DNA of 64,000 bases, from contig NZ_AP014809.1 of assembly GCF_002355515.1 (NCBI RefSeq), positions 3,248,501 to 3,312,500 of the forward strand, in the 5' to 3' direction. The position numbers and the translations under genes are program-made. This document shows, one piece after another, positions 59,761 through 64,000 of this stretch. The notes below the pieces were generated by a model. That model was not told where the DNA came from, did not search any database, and saw only the letters and a list, made by a program, of their open reading frames with translations. This DNA is from Methylorubrum populi (GTDB taxonomy: Bacteria > Pseudomonadota > Alphaproteobacteria > Rhizobiales > Beijerinckiaceae). The stretch's first letter is position 1. Each line of letters starts with the position of its first letter.

Positions 59761-59822
59761 ATTTCGTTCATCTACGAAATTTCGTATATAGCGAGATCTC
59801 GTAAGATGAATGCGAGATTTCG
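59761..59822. promoter_or_regulatory. repeat array, probable activator-binding sites of the cyanase regulator
   Basis: Three palindromes share the pattern CGARATYTCG: TACGAAATTTCGTA (59773-59786, perfect), CGAGATCTCG (59792-59801, perfect) and CGAGATTTCG (59813-59822). An extra half-site ATTTCGT is at 59761-59767. They lie about 60-110 bases upstream of the -24 element of the cynS promoter, the usual place for enhancer sites of sigma-54 activators. The last copy is inside the first codons of the divergent activator gene, which suggests autoregulation. Confidence 0.7.
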
Positions 59823-61714
59823 TCGTGCTGACCCTCTCAGGTGAAGCGTCATCGGAGTACGGCCCCGCCTTCGACGAGAATCGAGAGGCGATGCTGGTGT
59901 TCGAGCCGCTCGACGACCGCATTGCCGACGCCAACCCGGCCGCTGCCGGACTGCTCGGCCGCAGCCGTGCCGCGCTGCGGGCCATGCCGGTCAGCGCCCT
60001 GCATCCCGATCAGCGGCCCGCACTTGTGGTGTTCACGCAAGCGGTCCTCGCGGAGGGGCGTTGGTGGACGCACGCCCTGATGCCGCACCACCCCGGCGGA
60101 AAGGCGCTGCGACTGGAATATGCCGCCTGTCGGCTGGCGGGTGAGCCCGTGCGCCTCCTCGTCACCCTGTACGATCTCGACGAGCGCGAGCGCCGCCGCA
60201 TCGACCGGGAGGCCGAGGAGCATATGCGCGCCGGTCTCCCCGAGTGGCAGCGGATGGAGCGCATCTTCCGCGACATCGAGCGCGGCAACCGCCTGATCCT
60301 CGGGGCGGCGGGGGAGGGGATCTACGGCGTCAACGCCGAGGGGGCCACCACCTTCGTCAATCCCGCCGCCGAGCGGATGCTCGGCTGGCGCTCGGCCGAC
60401 CTCGTCGGCAAGGACATGCACGCGACCGTCCACCACACCCATGCGGGCGGAGCCCACTATCCCCATCGCGACTGCCCGATCTACGCCGCCTTCCGCGATG
60501 GGGCCGTGCATCAGGTCGATGACGAGGTGTTCTGGCGCAAGGACGGCACCTGCTTCCCCGTCGAGTACACTTCGACACCGATCCGGGAGGGCGGGCAATT
60601 GCTCGGCGCGGTGATCGTGTTCCGCGATGTGAGCCAGCGCCGGGAGGCGGAGGATCGGTTGCGGGCGGCGCTCGCCGAGGTGGATCGGCTGCGTGAGCGC
60701 CTCGAACAGGAGAATGCCTATCTCAAGGAGGAGATCCGCGCGGAGAGCCACCATCGGGGCATCATCGGCCGCAGTCCGGCGATCGAGGCGTTGCGGCACC
60801 AAATCGACGTGGTGGCAGGCACCGACGCCACGGTCCTCGTCACGGGCGAATCCGGGACGGGCAAGGAACTGATCGCCCGGGCCATCCACGAGGCGAGCCA
60901 ACGCCGCGACCGTCCGCTGATCCGCGTGAACTGCGCGGCGATCCCGCGCGACCTGTTCGAGAGCGAATTCTTCGGGCACGCCAGGGGGGCGTTCACGGGT
61001 GCCTTGCGCGATCGGATCGGGCGGTTCGAGCTCGCCGACGGCGGCACGCTGTTCCTCGACGAGGTCGGCGAGATCCCGCTCGATCTTCAGGGCAAGCTCC
61101 TGCGCGTGCTTCAGGAACGCCAATTCGAGCGGGTCGGCGAGGAGCGCACCCGCGCGGTCGATGTCCGGCTGATCGCCGCGACCAATCGGGACCTGAAGGA
61201 AGAGGCGCGCCGCGGGCGCTTCCGCGAGGACCTCTATTTCCGCCTCAATGTCTTCCCCATCGCTTCCGCGCCCCTGCGCGAGCGCCGCGAGGATGTGCCG
61301 CTGATCGCGCAACACGTCCTGAGGGCAGCCGCGCGGCGCCTCAACCGGGCGGATCTCCGTCTCACCGAGGCCGATGCCCGCCGCCTGACCCGCTACGACT
61401 GGCCGGGCAACGTGCGTGAGCTGGAGAATGTGATCGAGCGCGCGGCGATTCTCGCCGAACGCGGGCGCTTGCGGTTCGACCTCCCGGAGGCCCGCGGCGC
61501 CGGGCCCGACGCCCGGGTGAATGCTCCCCCCGTGGATCTGGGACGGCCCCTCACCGAGGAAGAGCGCCGGGCGCGAGCCCGCAGCGAGATCGAGGCGGCG
61601 CTCCAGATGAGCGGCGGGAGGATCTTCGGTGCGGGTGGCGCGGCCGAACTGCTCGGCCTCAAGCCTACCACCCTCCGCTCGCGGATGAAGGTGCTGGGGA
61701 TCGCACGATCCTGA
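59810..61714 (+). CDS. PAS-domain sigma-54-dependent activator, probable cyanase regulator
   Basis: A 634-residue activator with no receiver domain. A degenerate PAS-like region (residues about 15-120) is followed by a PAS domain (about 155-280) with [25 protein letters not shown] short coiled coil, the AAA+ domain (Walker A GESGTGKE near residue 346, GAFTGA near 392) and a C-terminal Fis-type helix-turn-helix ([19 protein letters not shown]) come next. It lies divergent from cynS across palindromic sites and an RpoN promoter, so I infer it senses a ligand through PAS and activates cynS. Confidence 0.88.
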   Translation: MRDFVVLTLSGEASSEYGPAFDENREAMLVFEPLDDRIADANPAAAGLLGRSRAALRAMPVSALHPDQRPALVVFTQAVLAEGRWWTHALMPHHPGGKALRLEYAACRLAGEPVRLLVTLYDLDERERRRIDREAEEHMRAGLPEWQRMERIFRDIERGNRLILGAAGEGIYGVNAEGATTFVNPAAERMLGWRSADLVGKDMHATVHHTHAGGAHYPHRDCPIYAAFRDGAVHQVDDEVFWRKDGTCFPVEYTSTPIREGGQLLGAVIVFRDVSQRREAEDRLRAALAEVDRLRERLEQENAYLKEEIRAESHHRGIIGRSPAIEALRHQIDVVAGTDATVLVTGESGTGKELIARAIHEASQRRDRPLIRVNCAAIPRDLFESEFFGHARGAFTGALRDRIGRFELADGGTLFLDEVGEIPLDLQGKLLRVLQERQFERVGEERTRAVDVRLIAATNRDLKEEARRGRFREDLYFRLNVFPIASAPLRERREDVPLIAQHVLRAAARRLNRADLRLTEADARRLTRYDWPGNVRELENVIERAAILAERGRLRFDLPEARGAGPDARVNAPPVDLGRPLTEEERRARARSEIEAALQMSGGRIFGAGGAAELLGLKPTTLRSRMKVLGIARS

Positions 61715-61864
61715 CGGCCGGCGATCTCTCTCGAACAGGCCCGCTTCGCAGGGCTGTCATTTGCGCCTGCTTCTGTCTCGTTCGATAGGTTGCGACCGCG
61801 CCGCTCGCCTCGACCGAGCATCGCGATCCGCGCAACACCCCCGTGTCACGAGCTGAGCGATGTC

Positions 61865-63391
61865 TTGAGAGCAGAACCGACACGCCGCGCCGCGACCCGG
61901 GCACGACCTCTCGAGAGAGGTGGCCGGGTTCTCGCCCTGTCCGTCCTGCTCTGCGCTGCGTCCGGCACGGCAGAGGCTCAGTCTCCTCCGGCCCTGGCCT
62001 TTCCACTGCCGCTGGCGCTTCCGCTGACGGGTGCTGGCGGCGACCCGCAGACGGCGATCGCGCAATCCCGGACGTCGGACCAGGTTTCGGTGACGAACCA
62101 GGGCTCGATCCAGGAGGCGCTCGGACCCTACGGCGATCCGTTCGGCCTGCGCGCCTTCCTCGCGGAGCGGGGCATTACCTATGTCCTCACCTATATCGGC
62201 GAGGGATTTTCGAACGCCTCCGGCGGGCTGCGGCGCGGGACGACGTTCGGAGGCCGCCTCGACACCTCGCTCGATATCGACCTCGACCGGCTCGCCGGGT
62301 GGAGCGGTGCACGTTTCCACACCGACTTCTTCCAGATCCACGGTCACGGCATGTCGCGGCGCTATGCCGACAATCTCACGACGATCAGCGGCATCGAGGC
62401 ACTGCCAGCGACCCGTCTGTTCGAACTATGGATCGAGCAGCGCTTCCTTGGTGATCGGTTCTCCGTGAAGCTCGGGCAGATCTCGGCGGACACCGAATTC
62501 GCCATTGCGCAGTCGGCGGTGGTGTTCGTCAATGCCGGCTTCGGCTGGCCGAACATCGGTGCGGTGGTGATGCCGAGCGGCGGACCGATCTACCCGCTCG
62601 CCACCCCGGCCATCCGTCTGAAGTACGAGCCGACGCACGAGCTCTCGTTTCAGGGCGGCCTGTTCAACGGCGATCCGGCCGGGACGCCGATCCGTGGCGA
62701 CGACACCGATCCGGAGCGGCGCAACCGCACCGGCACCAATTTCCGCGTCAACGATCCGGCGCTGCTACTCGGCGAAGTCGCTTATGCCTATCACAGCCTG
62801 CCCGGCACCGAGCGTCTGCCCGGCACGGCGACCCTGGGCGGCTGGTACCATTTCGGCCGGTTCGACAGCCCGCGCCTGGACGAGGTGAGAGGACGGCGAT
62901 TGGCCGATCCGGAGGCCAGCGGCATCGCCAGGCGCTTCCGCGGCGATGCGGGCCTCTACGCCATGCTCGATCAGACGATCTATCGCGAGCCGGGACGGGA
63001 GAATGCCGGCGCTTCGGCCTTCCTGCGCGTCTCGATGGTGCCGAGCGACCGCAATCTGATCGACCTCTACGTCGATGCCGGCGTGGCCTACAGGGGGCTC
63101 CTCGCGGGCCGGCCCAACGATACGCTCGGGTTCGGCATCATCCACTCGCGCATCAGCCCGGCCGCGCGCGCCTTCGATCGTGACGCGCGCCTCTTCGGCG
63201 TCGGATCGGGTCCCCTGCGCAGCAGTGAGACCGTGATCGAAGCGACCTATCAGGCGGAGGTCGTACCCGGCTTCACCCTTCAGCCGGACCTGCAATACGT
63301 CATGCGGCCCGGCGGCGGACTCGCCGACGATCGCGGCCGACGGCTGCGCAACGCCACGGTCGTGGGCCTGCGCGCGACCATCAACTACTGA
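61865..63391 (+). CDS. carbohydrate-selective porin (OprB family)
   Basis: A 508-residue outer-membrane barrel protein. A signal peptide (VLALSVLLCAASGTAEAQ) is followed by a linker and the OprB-like domain, with GGRLDTSLDIDLDRLAGW, FHTDFFQIHGHG and LGQISADTEFA. It ends in the barrel-closing segment RNATVVGLRATINY. The TTG at 61865 is the best available start just before the signal peptide, but initiation is uncertain. A TTG at 61790 would add 25 residues. The sugar or other substrate is unknown. Confidence 0.82.
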   Translation: MRAEPTRRAATRARPLERGGRVLALSVLLCAASGTAEAQSPPALAFPLPLALPLTGAGGDPQTAIAQSRTSDQVSVTNQGSIQEALGPYGDPFGLRAFLAERGITYVLTYIGEGFSNASGGLRRGTTFGGRLDTSLDIDLDRLAGWSGARFHTDFFQIHGHGMSRRYADNLTTISGIEALPATRLFELWIEQRFLGDRFSVKLGQISADTEFAIAQSAVVFVNAGFGWPNIGAVVMPSGGPIYPLATPAIRLKYEPTHELSFQGGLFNGDPAGTPIRGDDTDPERRNRTGTNFRVNDPALLLGEVAYAYHSLPGTERLPGTATLGGWYHFGRFDSPRLDEVRGRRLADPEASGIARRFRGDAGLYAMLDQTIYREPGRENAGASAFLRVSMVPSDRNLIDLYVDAGVAYRGLLAGRPNDTLGFGIIHSRISPAARAFDRDARLFGVGSGPLRSSETVIEATYQAEVVPGFTLQPDLQYVMRPGGGLADDRGRRLRNATVVGLRATINY

Positions 63392-63422
63392 CGGACACGG
63401 GAGGAACCGCTCTCGGCCTCAC

Positions 63423-64000
63423 CTACGGCCGCGGCGCTTCGGGCCCGATCGGCTGGTATGCGGGCCCGTCGGCACCGTTGTCGTTGAGGGATTCCATGAA
63501 GGCGATGAGGTCGGCCTTCTCCCGCGCCGAGAGGCGAAGCGGGCGGATGTCGCGGGAGCGGCTCGGCCTCTCAATGCCGCCGCGATCGTAGAGATCGATC
63601 ACGTCGGACAGCGTCGTCAGAGACCCGTCATGCATGTAGGGGGGACGGCGCGCGACATTGCGCAAGGTCGGCGTCTTGAAGGCGTGGCGCAGACTCGTCG
63701 AGTTGGGGAAGAAGCGCCCTCGTCCGATCGCCCCGTCCTTGGCGACGCCGACATCGTGGAACGAGCCGTCGGTGAAGTTCCACCCGGAATGGCACGCCGC
63801 GCAATGGGCTTTGCCGTTGAACAGGTCGAACCCCCGCTTGGCCGCTGCGCCGACCGCGTGCGCGTCGCCCTCGACCCAGCGATCGAACGGTGCCGGACCG
63901 GCAACGATCAGGCGCTGAAACGTGGCGAGCGCCCGTTCGATCCGCTCCTGCGTGACCGGTCCATCATCCGGCGCAGGTTCGGGGAAGGCTTTCGCGAAGG
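63423..64000 (-). CDS. di-haem cytochrome c peroxidase-like protein, N-terminus beyond window
   Basis: The C-terminal 190 or so residues of a cytochrome c peroxidase/MauG-family protein, cut by the window edge at 64000. It carries the second haem site CAACH in GKAHCAACHSGWNFTD. It then has FKTPTLRNVARRPPYMHDGSL, the family's methionine-containing segment, and the C-terminal LIAFMESL block. Such enzymes reduce peroxide in the periplasm. The first haem site is off the window. It converges on the porin gene. Confidence 0.88.
   Translation of the reverse strand, partial: FAKAFPEPAPDDGPVTQERIERALATFQRLIVAGPAPFDRWVEGDAHAVGAAAKRGFDLFNGKAHCAACHSGWNFTDGSFHDVGVAKDGAIGRGRFFPNSTSLRHAFKTPTLRNVARRPPYMHDGSLTTLSDVIDLYDRGGIERPSRSRDIRPLRLSAREKADLIAFMESLNDNGADGPAYQPIGPEAPRP

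Overview
This 64 kb, very GC-rich window comes from the chromosome of an alphaproteobacterium. It is most likely a facultatively methylotrophic, aerobic anoxygenic phototroph of the Methylobacterium/Methylorubrum extorquens group. I base this on the bacteriochlorophyll, carotenoid and reaction-centre genes sitting among housekeeping genes typical of that group: a MOFRL-type glycerate kinase, GapR, a DUF1244 protein, split PntAA/PntAB/PntB and an HWE kinase. I see no phage, insertion sequence, CRISPR array or rRNA operon.

Layout. 1-8.4 kb holds repair, RNA-modification and housekeeping genes: an SplB-like radical SAM protein, an endonuclease III homologue, dapF-mtaB, an RluA-type pseudouridine synthase, ftsY and a YciB-like septation protein. 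8.4-22.1 kb is a photosynthesis gene cluster. crtD-crtC is transcribed leftwards. crtE-crtF, bchC-X-Y-Z, a pufQ-like gene and pufB-A-L-M-C run rightwards to a clear rho-independent terminator at 22.1 kb. Two TGT-N12-ACA sites of the PpsR/CrtJ type lie in the crtD/crtE divergent region and over the promoter in front of bchC. 22.4-25.5 kb is a type I secretion ABC transporter and membrane-fusion pair without an adjacent substrate. 25.7-34 kb holds rpmJ, a TPR protein, a hydrolase, pyk, an outer-membrane barrel protein, a DUF1036 protein, a glycerate kinase, an N-formylglutamate amidohydrolase, a DUF1244 protein and gapR, followed by a decayed glutathione S-transferase gene. 34.6-40 kb is a leftward group: a sigma-54 response regulator, an L,D-transpeptidase and a DUF882 protein. 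40-50 kb holds an M3 peptidase, an AbrB-Doc toxin-antitoxin pair with a long operator palindrome, an AarF/UbiB kinase, a small cytochrome-oxidase-IV-like protein followed by pntAA-pntAB-pntB, recJ and tRNA-Tyr. 50-58 kb holds a Crp/Fnr regulator, an HWE kinase and tamA-tamB. 58.3-64 kb holds a secreted unknown, cyanase with a divergent PAS/sigma-54 activator, a carbohydrate porin and a truncated di-haem peroxidase.

How genes work together. The cluster supplies the late carotenoid steps (CrtE, F, C, D), the chlorin-to-bacteriochlorin steps (BchX/Y/Z, BchC) and the core LH1-reaction centre with its tetrahaem cytochrome. Several start/stop overlaps suggest translational coupling. The PpsR-type sites predict joint repression by oxygen and light. 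The clearest new regulatory proposal is the cyanase module. A near-perfect -24/-12 promoter faces cynS, an array of CGARATYTCG-type palindromes lies upstream of it, and the divergent gene encodes the matching kind of activator. Other points worth checking are the missing usable start codon for the conserved N-terminus of CrtC, a triplicated tryptophan-rich motif in FtsY, the long pufL-pufM spacer and the GST pseudogene.
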